NCBI GenBank assembly: GCA_965226945.1
Contig: OZ245717.1
Location: 4,588,001 to 4,652,000 of the forward strand
Direction of reading: 5' to 3'
DNA length: 64,000 nucleotides
From: SYLG01 sp965226945
GTDB lineage: Bacteria > Planctomycetota > Planctomycetia > Gemmatales > Gemmataceae
Shown: piece after piece, positions 54,422-63,059 of the stretch
Numbering within the stretch: position 1 is the stretch's first letter
Layout: each line of letters starts with the position of its first letter
The notes under the pieces: generated by a model
What the model saw: the letters and a program-made list of their open reading frames with translations, nothing else
Told to the model about the DNA's origin: nothing
Databases searched by the model: none
Made by a program: the position numbers and the translations under genes

Positions 54422-54470
54422 GCCAGATCGATCGGCTTCCTCTGCCGTTGATCTGGCTTCTTTTGTTTTC
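54422..54470 (+). terminator. Intrinsic terminator after paralogue 2
   Basis: GCCAGATC and CGGC (54422-54436) pair with GCCG and GATCTGGC (54444-54457), with a small internal mismatch; TTCTTTTGTTTT follows. Confidence 0.8.
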
Positions 54471-54610
54471 CTGGTGGCGCAACCACGGCACTTCCTTGAT
54501 GCCGCCTCGTCACTCTTGCTGGAATCGACCTCTTCCTTCCTGCCGATTCTCCCTCAAAAACCTTATCATGACCCGATCCCACGACTTCGTTCCTCTCCCG
54601 GTTCTCCTGC

Positions 54611-56119
54611 ATGGCGATTGCGCTTTCCAAAGAATCGATCACGGCTTCCCCCGGTTTCAATCGCTGGCTGATTCCGCCCGCCGCCCTGGCGATTCACCTG
54701 TGCATTGGCCAGGCCTATGCCTTCAGCATCTTTCGCATTCCCTTGACCCGAATCCTCGGGATCACCGAATCAGCCGAAGGCGACTGGGAGCGCACCCAGG
54801 TTTTCTGGGCCTTCACCATCGCCATCGTCTTCCTCGGGCTATCGGCGGCATTCCTGGGCAAATGGGCGGAAAGAGTCGGGCCAAGAATCAGCGGTCTGAC
54901 CTCGGCGCTCTGCTGGTCGAGCGGATTTCTGATCGCCGCCCTGGGGGTGTATCTTCACCAGATCTGGTTGCTCTACCTTGGATACGGCGTGGTGGGGGGA
55001 TGCGGCCTCGGAATCGGATACATCACCCCCGTCTCCACCCTGATCCGCTGGTTTCCCGACCGGCGTGGACTCGCCACCGGCATGGCGATCATGGGCTTTG
55101 GCGGCGGCGCCATGGTTGCCTCACCCTTGAGCGAAATGCTCATGAGTTATTACCGGGGCCCTGATTCGACCGGTGTCGCGGAAACTTTTGTCACTCTGGG
55201 CCTGATCTACGGCCTTGTCATGACTTGCGGTGCGTTCGGATTTCGTTTGCCTGCTTCCACGGTGGGCAGCGAGAGGGCGAAACTCACCACCGAAGAAACG
55301 GTCGCGGCCGTCCACGATTCGATCGACCCCGACGCGGCACTCAGAACCCGATCGTTTTATTGCTTGTGGGTCGTCCTGTTCCTCAATGTCACCGCGGGAA
55401 TCGGGATCCTCGATGTGGCCTCGCCCATGATTCAGGAGATCTTTGCCAAGCGCATCGGGCCGGAAGCCGCGACCGGATTTGTTGGCCTGCTCAGTCTCTT
55501 CAACCTTCTGGGGAGATTTGTCTGGTCGGCCCTTTCCGATCGTTTGGGGCGCAAGCCAACCTATGCGATCTTCTTGAGCTTGGGGCCGCTCCTTTACCTC
55601 ATGTTGCCCTTGGCGGGCAGGATTTCGTCGGTTCCCTTGTTCGTCGGATTTCTGGCCGTGATCATGAGCATGTATGGAGGCTGTTTCGCGGCGATTCCGG
55701 CCTATTTGTCCGATGTGTTCGGCATCCGTTATGTCAGCGCCATCCACGGCCGGTTACTTACGGCCTGGTCGTGCGCGGGGATCGCCGGGCCGGCAATCAT
55801 CAACTACATTCACAAAGCCAACTTGCAGGTGCCGGACGCCGATCCGGCCCGGGCTTACGACAGCGCCTTGTGGCTTGTCGGCGCGGTGCTGTCAATTGGT
55901 TTCGTTGCCAACCTCTTGGTGAAACCGGTGGCTGCCACGCTTCTATCCGGCCAGGCGAAGCCTGCTTCTTTGGCTACCGGTTCCCGCACCGTAATGCAGT
56001 CGCCCCAGGCTCAAACCTGGCCGTGGGTCGCAATTTTGCTTGCCTGGCTCGCCGTGGGAGTGCCCCTCTTGTGGGGAGTGAGCATGACCTTGCGCAATGC
56101 CTTGAAACTTTTTTTCTGA
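54611..56119 (+). CDS. Major facilitator superfamily transporter, oxalate/formate-antiporter type
   Basis: The 502-residue protein has about twelve transmembrane helices. The N-terminal WLIPPAALAIHLCIGQAYAFSIF and FLGKWAERVGPR (loop 2-3), WFPDRRGLATGMAIMGFGGGAM and the second-half ALSDRLGRKPTY fit the OxlT/YhjX group. Substrate unknown, probably a small carboxylate. No Shine-Dalgarno sequence is visible before the ATG, and no other start is better. A central insert (about 210-245) is hydrophilic. Confidence 0.83.
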   Translation: MAIALSKESITASPGFNRWLIPPAALAIHLCIGQAYAFSIFRIPLTRILGITESAEGDWERTQVFWAFTIAIVFLGLSAAFLGKWAERVGPRISGLTSALCWSSGFLIAALGVYLHQIWLLYLGYGVVGGCGLGIGYITPVSTLIRWFPDRRGLATGMAIMGFGGGAMVASPLSEMLMSYYRGPDSTGVAETFVTLGLIYGLVMTCGAFGFRLPASTVGSERAKLTTEETVAAVHDSIDPDAALRTRSFYCLWVVLFLNVTAGIGILDVASPMIQEIFAKRIGPEAATGFVGLLSLFNLLGRFVWSALSDRLGRKPTYAIFLSLGPLLYLMLPLAGRISSVPLFVGFLAVIMSMYGGCFAAIPAYLSDVFGIRYVSAIHGRLLTAWSCAGIAGPAIINYIHKANLQVPDADPARAYDSALWLVGAVLSIGFVANLLVKPVAATLLSGQAKPASLATGSRTVMQSPQAQTWPWVAILLAWLAVGVPLLWGVSMTLRNALKLFF

Positions 56120-56165
56120 CGCAGTCGGTCCAGCGAGTCTGATGGCTGGCAAGCGACTATCCTGA

Positions 56166-56217
56166 CCAGAGACGCTGGCCAGAGACCCTGGCCAGGGACC
56201 CTGGCCAGGGATTCTGG
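56166..56217. repeat. Four tandem 13-base palindromic units
   Basis: Four head-to-tail units, each read as CCAGRGAYNCTGG: CCAGAGACGCTGG, CCAGAGACCCTGG, CCAGGGACCCTGG and CCAGGGATTCTGG. Each unit is nearly self-complementary, so the block can fold in several registers. It lies in the 136-base gap between the MFS and methyltransferase genes. Confidence 0.85.
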
Positions 56218-56255
56218 GCCGAGAGCCGCCAGACAAGAATGCGACGGATGGTGAC

Positions 56256-56966
56256 ATGTCGGACGAACGCCAAAACGATGAGAAGACGGCGATTTTTCAG
56301 AAATCGTGGGGGATCTACGAAGCGATCCTCGATCGCGACTACATGTTTCACAAGGCGCTTTTCGCCGAAGTGCGCCAATTCCTGATGAAGCGGTTCACCG
56401 AGCCGTTCACGATGGCCGATTTGGGATGCGGCAGCGCGCGGCACATCGCCCTAGCCTTGACCGGCTTGCCCGTCAAACTTTATCGCGGTATCGATTTGGC
56501 CCCGCCCGCCCTGAAACATGCCGAAGAAAACCTGAGGGCCGCGCAGATTCCGGCCGAGTTCATTCAAGAAGACCTTTTCACCTGGACGGTGCGCGACAAA
56601 ACCCCGCACGATTTTCTTTTCTCCGCCTTCGCCGTGCATCACCTCAATTTTGAGCAAAAGCGCAAGTTCTTTCTGGGGGCCAGGCAAAGTATGGCGCCGC
56701 GCGGCGCGTTCCTCTTGATCGATGTCATGCGCGAAGGGGACGAGACGCGGCCAATTTATCTCGATCGTTATTGCAACTGGATTCGCACCGAATGGAGTGC
56801 CTTTTCGGCGGAAGAGCTCGACATGATCGTCGAGCATGTGCGGGAAAACGACTTTCCCGAAACCGTCGAAGTGTTCCAGCGCATGGCGATCGATTCGGGT
56901 TTCGCCCCGGGGCGGGAACTGTGCCGATACGGCTGGCACCGGGCCTGGCTCTTTGAAGGAAGCTGA
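56256..56966 (+). CDS. Class I SAM-dependent methyltransferase
   Basis: The 236-residue protein has motif I MADLGCGSARHIAL (about 53-66), an acidic motif II in YRGIDLAPPALKHAEENL, DLFTW at motif III, and FLFSAFAVHHLNFEQKRKF with APRGAFLLIDVM after it, the usual order of a Rossmann methyltransferase. The substrate is not evident. It ends 28 bases from the convergent cytidine deaminase gene. Confidence 0.88.
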   Translation: MSDERQNDEKTAIFQKSWGIYEAILDRDYMFHKALFAEVRQFLMKRFTEPFTMADLGCGSARHIALALTGLPVKLYRGIDLAPPALKHAEENLRAAQIPAEFIQEDLFTWTVRDKTPHDFLFSAFAVHHLNFEQKRKFFLGARQSMAPRGAFLLIDVMREGDETRPIYLDRYCNWIRTEWSAFSAEELDMIVEHVRENDFPETVEVFQRMAIDSGFAPGRELCRYGWHRAWLFEGS

Positions 56967-56994
56967 ATCGATTCCTTGATGTCGCGATGCGAAA

Positions 56995-57399
56995 TCAGGG
57001 TTGAAAGTGCTGCGGGCCGAACGCCAACGGCAGGAGTTGGCTCAGGGTATGGCGGCTTGCCAGTCCTGCGGGGTTGACGATGAGGATTTCTAGATCGGGG
57101 CTGAATTCGTGGAGCACTTGCCTGCAAGCGCCGCACGGTGGCGTCGGTTCTTCAGCAAAAGTGAAAATAGCGATCGCGGAAAAGCTCCGGCAACCGTGCG
57201 CCACCGCGGACCAGACGGCATTGCGTTCCGCGCAAATGGTCAAGCCGTAACTGGCATTTTCCACATTGCAACCGGAGAAAATCCGGCCATCGCGGGTCCG
57301 AAGTGCCGCGCCCACCTGGAATTTCGAATAAGGAGCGTAAGCGAGGCCCGCGGCGGCGCGGGCCGCTTCGATGAGATCCGTGGATTGGTCAGGGTTCAT
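56995..57399 (-). CDS. cdd: Cytidine deaminase
   Basis: Converts cytidine and deoxycytidine to the uridine forms in nucleoside salvage. The 134-residue protein has YAPYSKFQVGAAL, GCNVENASYGLTICAERNAV with the catalytic Glu and first zinc Cys (CAE), and PCGACRQ with the other two zinc Cys. Length is standard for the small tetrameric type. The ATG at 57399 is used; a TTG two codons upstream is also open. It lies alone on the minus strand among plus genes. Confidence 0.95.
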   Translation of the reverse strand: MNPDQSTDLIEAARAAAGLAYAPYSKFQVGAALRTRDGRIFSGCNVENASYGLTICAERNAVWSAVAHGCRSFSAIAIFTFAEEPTPPCGACRQVLHEFSPDLEILIVNPAGLASRHTLSQLLPLAFGPQHFQP

Positions 57400-57762
57400 A
57401 TGCAATCACCCAGGATGCGCTCTCGGGAATCAAAACACCATCAAAAGAAGCTCAAGCTGTTTCACGATTCTTTTCAGAGAGTTTCAAGGAAACTTGGCCA
57501 CGGGCGATTTGTCGGCCGCGTGAAGCGAATGTCCCCAGGCCCGATCGCCTGGCAAAGGCCGTTGCCGTCAAGGACCGGCTACGCCCAGAGGAATGCGGAC
57601 CCCTCCCTTCTGGCAAATTGCGTCCGATCGGTTTTCTCGGGGATCTTATTTCTCAGCGTCGTAAAAAGAACCGCAACTCCCTCCCGCAGTGTTTGAAATG
57701 GCACCGAGTCAAACCGGTGACCTCAGAGATCAAAGAAAACGCCAATTTTTGGAGATGGAATC
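57400..57762. other. Gene-free spacer
   Basis: No gene, repeat or strong hairpin was found. A plus-strand frame crossing into it is mainly antisense to the cytidine deaminase gene and has no ribosome site. It must contain the promoters for cdd and for the gene at 57763. Confidence 0.35.
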
Positions 57763-58167
57763 ATGGATGGAGATTGGATCGTCTTTTTTGCTCAAGCACT
57801 ATCAGACCGTGAAAAAGGCCAAATAGTCGGGTTGTTGGCCGGATTGCTCGGAGGGCTAGCGATTGGACTTGGCTTTGTGTTTTGGTGGGTCAGAAAACTC
57901 TCCCAGGCGCCCGTTGCGGTGGGGAGCCACCCTTGTCCTCGCTGTGGGGAAAATGAAATCAAGCCTGTGGCCTACACTTGGTGGGGCGGAGCGCTTGGTC
58001 CCAAGATGCTGAGTCAGGTTTACTGCCTCCACTGCAAGGCCCAGTTCAATGGGAAAACGGGTCAATACAACACGCTGGGCATCGTCATTTATTTGACGGT
58101 CGCCTCCGTCTTGGCCTTGGTCTTTAGTGTGGCTGCCTTCTACTTCATTCTGTACAATCCGCGTTGA
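57763..58167 (+). CDS. Small membrane protein with a zinc ribbon
   Basis: The 134-residue protein has two transmembrane helices, about 20-43 (GQIVGLLAGLLGGLAIGLGFVFWWV) and 106-130 (GIVIYLTVASVLALVFSVAAFYF). Between them is a four-cysteine zinc ribbon, CPRCGEN and CLHCK, some 31 residues apart. GGAGATGGAATC precedes the start. Not tied to a named family; position before the RND genes may be incidental. Confidence 0.7.
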   Translation: MDGDWIVFFAQALSDREKGQIVGLLAGLLGGLAIGLGFVFWWVRKLSQAPVAVGSHPCPRCGENEIKPVAYTWWGGALGPKMLSQVYCLHCKAQFNGKTGQYNTLGIVIYLTVASVLALVFSVAAFYFILYNPR

Positions 58168-58428
58168 GTGGTAAATGTTCCCGAGTGAACTTACTTTCCG
58201 AGGTCGTGCGGCCTGGGATCCCTTGAGGCGTCAAAACGTTCCCGTTCAAACGACACCTTCGTTGAAAACCGACCTACCGTATTACGGCTCTATTCCATCT
58301 GGGCTGCGGACCAAAAATCGCCGGGGTCCATAAGAATTTCCCGAGGCTGCCTCTCCCTGATTTGACCAGGATCGAGGCCCACTTGCGGATTCCTGGACCG
58401 CGAATGCTTCCAGGTGCGAGGAACGACG

Positions 58429-59904
58429 ATGATTCATCGAATCCTGGGATTGGCGATCATCGCCGCCATGATCTTGACCGCCAGTTGCGCTCCCACCTCC
58501 AAGACGGCGGAAAAGGCTCAGGACCCCGAAGTCATCGTCGATCATCCCAAGATGGAGGTCCATCCCGAAACCCTCGTGGTGACCGGCCGGCTCGAAGCCG
58601 TCGTCTCCGTCGATGTCCGCTCGCGCGTCACCGGCTATCTCGAAAAAGTCTACTTTCGCGATGGCGAATTCGTGAAAAAGGGCGACACGCTCTACCTGAT
58701 CGATCCGCGGCCCTACCAGGCCAAGCTCGATGTCGCCAAGGGAGAAGTCGAACGCCTCGAAGGCGAACGCAAACTCGCGGAAATCCAGGTGGAGCGTTAC
58801 AAGAAGCTCTCGGACAAGGGTGCGGCGAGCAAGCAGGAGTATGATGTCTGGATCGGCAAGCAGTCGGAAAACTTGGGCGCGATGTCGGCCGCCAAAGCCC
58901 AGGTCGTTTACAACGACCTCAACCTCAACTTCTGTAAGGTCATCTCCCCCATCGACGGTCAGATCAGCCGCACGTTTTTGCAGATCGGCAACCTGATCAA
59001 CGCCGACACGACCAGCCTCACCAACCTCATTTCGATTGACCCGATCTATGTCTATGTGAATATCGACGAACCCACGCTGATCCGCGTGCTCAAGGAACTC
59101 AGATCCGGCCAGCGCGAGAATTACACGATCGAGTCCTACATGCTTGAAGTGGGTTTGGCCGACGACGTCGATCGCAAATTCCCCTTCAAGGGAAAGATGA
59201 ACTTCGTCAACAACCAACTCGATAAGCAGACCGGCACCATCACGATCCGCGGCGAAATCGTCAATCCCTACGATGGGAGCACCAATCCGCCCAAGGCGCC
59301 GATGCTCAAGCCGGGCATGTTCGCGCGCGTCAAGCTGCCGCTTTCGAAGCCGCTGCCGCGCATCATGGTTCCCGAGGTGGCCGTGGGCAACAACCAGGAC
59401 CGCAAGGTGGTCTGGCTGATCGATTCGGAAAACAAGGCCCGCATGATCGAAGTCGAAGTCGGTCAAAAAGACGGGAGCTGGGTGGCCGTCCGTCCGGTCG
59501 ACGAGAAGAAGCCGCTCACTCCCGAATCTCTGATCGTCGTCAAAGGAATCCAGCGCTGCCGGGAAAACCAGGGGGTCAAGGCCGTCAAAGCCGAGGAGTG
59601 GAAGGGCCCGAACGAAAAGGCGGCAACGAGTAAGGGCGGCCCTGAAGCAGCCAAAAAAGAGGCTGCAAAAACCGCGGAGAATCAAGGAAAGACAGAAAAT
59701 AACTCGAAGGAAAAAGCTGCGCCGCTGTCGCCTTCCTCGGGGAAAACGGAGGGTGAGAAGAAGGCGCCCGCACCAACGCCAGACGACAAAAAGAAAACCG
59801 AGAACAAGACGGGCGAAGCCAAAGCGCCGCTGGCCCACATTTTTTCTCCCGAGGCCCTTTCCCCTCAAACCGCAGGCGGGGAGAGGTCCTTGGGGAAATC
59901 ATGA
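58429..59904 (+). CDS. RND efflux pump periplasmic adaptor lipoprotein
   Basis: The adaptor links the RND permease to an outer-membrane channel. The 491-residue protein has a lipobox (MILTASCAP, Cys 23), the lipoyl half (SRVTGYLEKVYFRDGEFVKKGDTLY), a coiled-coil hairpin, the second lipoyl half (CKVISPIDGQISRTFLQ), and the beta-barrel (MLKPGMFARVKLPLSKP). Typical adaptors end near residue 380; about 100 Lys/Pro/Glu/Ala-rich residues are added at the C-terminus. AGGAACGACG fixes the ATG at 58429. ATGA overlap with the permease. Confidence 0.9.
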   Translation: MIHRILGLAIIAAMILTASCAPTSKTAEKAQDPEVIVDHPKMEVHPETLVVTGRLEAVVSVDVRSRVTGYLEKVYFRDGEFVKKGDTLYLIDPRPYQAKLDVAKGEVERLEGERKLAEIQVERYKKLSDKGAASKQEYDVWIGKQSENLGAMSAAKAQVVYNDLNLNFCKVISPIDGQISRTFLQIGNLINADTTSLTNLISIDPIYVYVNIDEPTLIRVLKELRSGQRENYTIESYMLEVGLADDVDRKFPFKGKMNFVNNQLDKQTGTITIRGEIVNPYDGSTNPPKAPMLKPGMFARVKLPLSKPLPRIMVPEVAVGNNQDRKVVWLIDSENKARMIEVEVGQKDGSWVAVRPVDEKKPLTPESLIVVKGIQRCRENQGVKAVKAEEWKGPNEKAATSKGGPEAAKKEAAKTAENQGKTENNSKEKAAPLSPSSGKTEGEKKAPAPTPDDKKKTENKTGEAKAPLAHIFSPEALSPQTAGGERSLGKS

Positions 59905-62900
59905 TTTCGCGCTTCTTCATCGACCGGCCGATCTTCGCCTGCGTATTGTCGATCCTGTTCACGCTTGCGGGCGGGATCACGGTGCGCAATCTGCCCGTGG
60001 CCCTCTTCCCGCCGATCGCGCCGCCCATGGTGCAGGTCACCTGCACCTACCCCGGGGCCAACGCCAAGGTCGTCGCCGACACCGTGGCGGCGCCAATCGA
60101 GCAGGCGGTCAATGGCGTCGATCAACTCCTTTACATGCAGTCGCAAAGCACCAACGACGGTAGCTACACCCTGCTTTTGACTTTTGAAGTGGGCGCCGAC
60201 ACCAACATCGCGCTGGTCCAGGTGCAAAACCGCGTCCAGCTCGTCATGCCCTTGTTGCCCGATGTCGTGCGCACGCAAGGGGTGAACATCAAGAAAAAAT
60301 CACCCGACATCCTGATGGCGGTGTCGCTGACCTCGCCTGACGGCCGCTACGACGACCTGTTCATGAGCAACTACGCGACGATCCACCTCAAGGACGAGCT
60401 TCTGCGCGTCTACGGCGTCGGCGACATCACCTACTTGGGGGAACGCGACTACAGCATCCGCGCCTGGCTCGACCCCGACAAAATGGCCGCGCGCAACATG
60501 AATGTCAACGAGGTGGTCAACGCGGTCAATTATCAAAATGCCGAGGTCATCGCGGGCGCGACGGGCCAATCCCCCGCGCCCCCGGGCCAGAGTCGGCGCA
60601 TCATTCTGGATGCGCTTGGGCGCCTTTCCGATACCAATCAATTCGGCTCGGTCATTGTCAAATCCGATGACTCCATCCCCGGCGGCGCCCTCGTCAAATT
60701 GCGCGATATTTCCACGGTGGAACTGGGCGCGCAGTCCTATGACCAGATTTGCAAATTGAGCGGGCAAAACTCCGTATCGCTTGCCATCTTTCAACTGCCG
60801 GGGACCAACGCGCTCGACTGCGCCGAGGCGATTCGGGCCAAGATGAAGGAACTCGAAAAGAAATTCCCTCCCGGGCTCGAATTCGGCATCGTTTACGACA
60901 CCAGCCCCTTCATTAGCGAATCGATCGTCGAAGTACTTAAAACCTTGCGCGATGCGATCATCCTTGTCGCCATCGTCGTGCTTGTCTTTTTGCAAAGCTG
61001 GCGGGCGACGCTCATTCCCTTAATCGCCGTACCGGTCGCCGTGGTCGGTACCTTCGCCGTCATGGGGATTTTGGGTTTCAGCCTGAACACCCTGTCGCTC
61101 TTCGGCCTGGTACTGGCGATCGGGATTGTCGTCGACGATGCGATCGTCGTGGTGGAAAATGTCGAGCGTCTGATCGCTACCGGGTTGTCGCCGCGCGATG
61201 CCACGATCAAGGCGATGGAAGAGGTCACCGGGCCGGTCATCGGCGTGGCCTTGGTCCTTTCGGCGGTGTTCGTGCCTTGCGCCTTCATCAGCGGGGTGGT
61301 CGGGCTGTTCTTCAGGCAGTTCGCGCTGACGATTGCGGTTTCCACCATTCTTTCGGCGATCAATTCGCTGACCCTGAGCCCGGCCCTGGCAAGGATCTTG
61401 CTCAAACCCCACGGTTCGGGCAAGGATCCCATCGAGTGGATTTTACACATCGTCTTTGGCTGGTTTTTCCGTCTGTTCAATGCGGCCTTTGGCTTCGTGA
61501 CGAACACCTACGGCAAGCTTGTCGGGTTGCTTTTACGCCGTTCGGTTCCAGTACTCCTTGGTTATGGGCTGGTGCTTTGGTTTACGGTGCGCGCCTTTGG
61601 CAGCTACCCGCTTGGCTTCGTACCCCTGCAAGACCAGGGATACCTCGTGCTCACGGTGCAGATGGACGACGGGGCCTCGGTGCAGCGGACCCTCGATACC
61701 CTGATGCGCATCGACAAGGAGATTCGCACGATCCCCGGCGTGAAGGCCACCCTCGGAATCGCGGGCCAGTCGCTCTTATACAACGCCAACTCGCCCAACT
61801 GGGGGTCGATGTTCGTCATTCTCGACGAATTTGAAAAAAGGCGTACCCGCTCGACTTACGCGATGGCGATTCTCATGGAGATCCGCAAGCGTCTGTCCAC
61901 CGATTTTCAGGAGGCGACGATCGGCATTTACCCGGCGCCGCCGGTCAAGGGGCTGGGAACCGCGGGAGGATTCAAGTTTTACCTGGAAGATCGCGGCAAC
62001 ATGGGGGATAAGGTGCTGCAGGAAACCGCCAACGACATGGTTTCTTCAATGGGGAAGTTCAACCTGCCGATGGTGCGCACCGACTACAACGCCAACCAAC
62101 CCCAGTTTTTCATGGACATCGACCGGCACAAAGTGCGCGATCAGGGTGTGGAAATCAGCGAGGTGTTCCAGGCCTTGCAAGGCTACATGGGCTCGGTCTT
62201 CATCAACAACTTCAACCTGTTTTCGCGCTACTGGCAGGTCAAGGCGATGGCCTCGCCCGAGTTTCGCGCCCGGGCCAACGAACTGCTCAACCTCAAGGTG
62301 CGCAATAAAAACGGCCAGATGGTGCCGATCGGTACCCTGATCCATCTGCGCGACGACACCGGACCTCCCATGGTCATGCGCTACAACCTCTATCCGGCGG
62401 CGCCGGTCGCGGGCATTCCGAGCCCCACCATGTCGACCGGCACGCTGATTCAAGAAACCGACAAAATTGCCGGCCGGCAGTTACCCGATAATTTCAAGCT
62501 CGAATGGAGTGAGATCTTTTATCTGCAAATCATCTCGGGCAACACCGCCGTCTACCTCTTCCTCCTGGGGATCCTTCTGGTATTCCTGGTCCTGGCGGCG
62601 CTCTATGAGAGCTGGTCGCATCCGTTCGCGGTGATCCTGGTTGTGCCACTGTGCCTGCTCTCGGCGATGGGCGGACTTTACATTGCCCATTTGCCGATTG
62701 ACATTTTGGCGCAGGTCGGCTTGGTCGTGCTCGTCGGCCTGGCGAGTAAGAACGCCATCCTCATCGTCGAGTTCGCGCGCGAACTGCGCCATGCGGGCAA
62801 GGGCATCGCCGAGGCGACGCGCGAAGCCTGTCTGCTGCGCTTGCGGCCAATCATGATGACTTCGTTTGCCTTCATTCTCGGGGTGTTTCCACTGGTGACC

Positions 62901-63059
62901 GCCACGGGGGCCGGCGCGGAAATGCGCTGGTCGCTGGGGATCACCGTGTTTGCCGGAATGTTGGGAGTGACGCTTTTTGGAACCTTGCTCACCCCGGTCT
63001 TCTTCCAGACCATGGAGCAGATTTCGAGCGGCTGGTCCGGGAAGAAGGAAAAGCGATGA
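59901..63059 (+). CDS. RND efflux permease (HAE1/AcrB type), first copy
   Basis: Proton-driven exporter of drugs or other hydrophobic compounds. The 1052-residue protein has the standard start ISRFFIDRPIFACVLSILF, the helix-4 proton-relay pair in GIVVDDAIVVVENV, and a duplicated twelve-helix plan (second half LYESWSHPFAVILVVPLCLLS and LASKNAILIVEFAREL). Length is normal for AcrB. It overlaps the adaptor stop and the next permease start by 4 bases each. Confidence 0.95.
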   Translation: MISRFFIDRPIFACVLSILFTLAGGITVRNLPVALFPPIAPPMVQVTCTYPGANAKVVADTVAAPIEQAVNGVDQLLYMQSQSTNDGSYTLLLTFEVGADTNIALVQVQNRVQLVMPLLPDVVRTQGVNIKKKSPDILMAVSLTSPDGRYDDLFMSNYATIHLKDELLRVYGVGDITYLGERDYSIRAWLDPDKMAARNMNVNEVVNAVNYQNAEVIAGATGQSPAPPGQSRRIILDALGRLSDTNQFGSVIVKSDDSIPGGALVKLRDISTVELGAQSYDQICKLSGQNSVSLAIFQLPGTNALDCAEAIRAKMKELEKKFPPGLEFGIVYDTSPFISESIVEVLKTLRDAIILVAIVVLVFLQSWRATLIPLIAVPVAVVGTFAVMGILGFSLNTLSLFGLVLAIGIVVDDAIVVVENVERLIATGLSPRDATIKAMEEVTGPVIGVALVLSAVFVPCAFISGVVGLFFRQFALTIAVSTILSAINSLTLSPALARILLKPHGSGKDPIEWILHIVFGWFFRLFNAAFGFVTNTYGKLVGLLLRRSVPVLLGYGLVLWFTVRAFGSYPLGFVPLQDQGYLVLTVQMDDGASVQRTLDTLMRIDKEIRTIPGVKATLGIAGQSLLYNANSPNWGSMFVILDEFEKRRTRSTYAMAILMEIRKRLSTDFQEATIGIYPAPPVKGLGTAGGFKFYLEDRGNMGDKVLQETANDMVSSMGKFNLPMVRTDYNANQPQFFMDIDRHKVRDQGVEISEVFQALQGYMGSVFINNFNLFSRYWQVKAMASPEFRARANELLNLKVRNKNGQMVPIGTLIHLRDDTGPPMVMRYNLYPAAPVAGIPSPTMSTGTLIQETDKIAGRQLPDNFKLEWSEIFYLQIISGNTAVYLFLLGILLVFLVLAALYESWSHPFAVILVVPLCLLSAMGGLYIAHLPIDILAQVGLVVLVGLASKNAILIVEFARELRHAGKGIAEATREACLLRLRPIMMTSFAFILGVFPLVTATGAGAEMRWSLGITVFAGMLGVTLFGTLLTPVFFQTMEQISSGWSGKKEKR

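Noticed and set aside
57109..57696. A 195-codon plus-strand frame
   Set aside because: Its first half is antisense to cytidine deaminase and the rest has no features of a protein.
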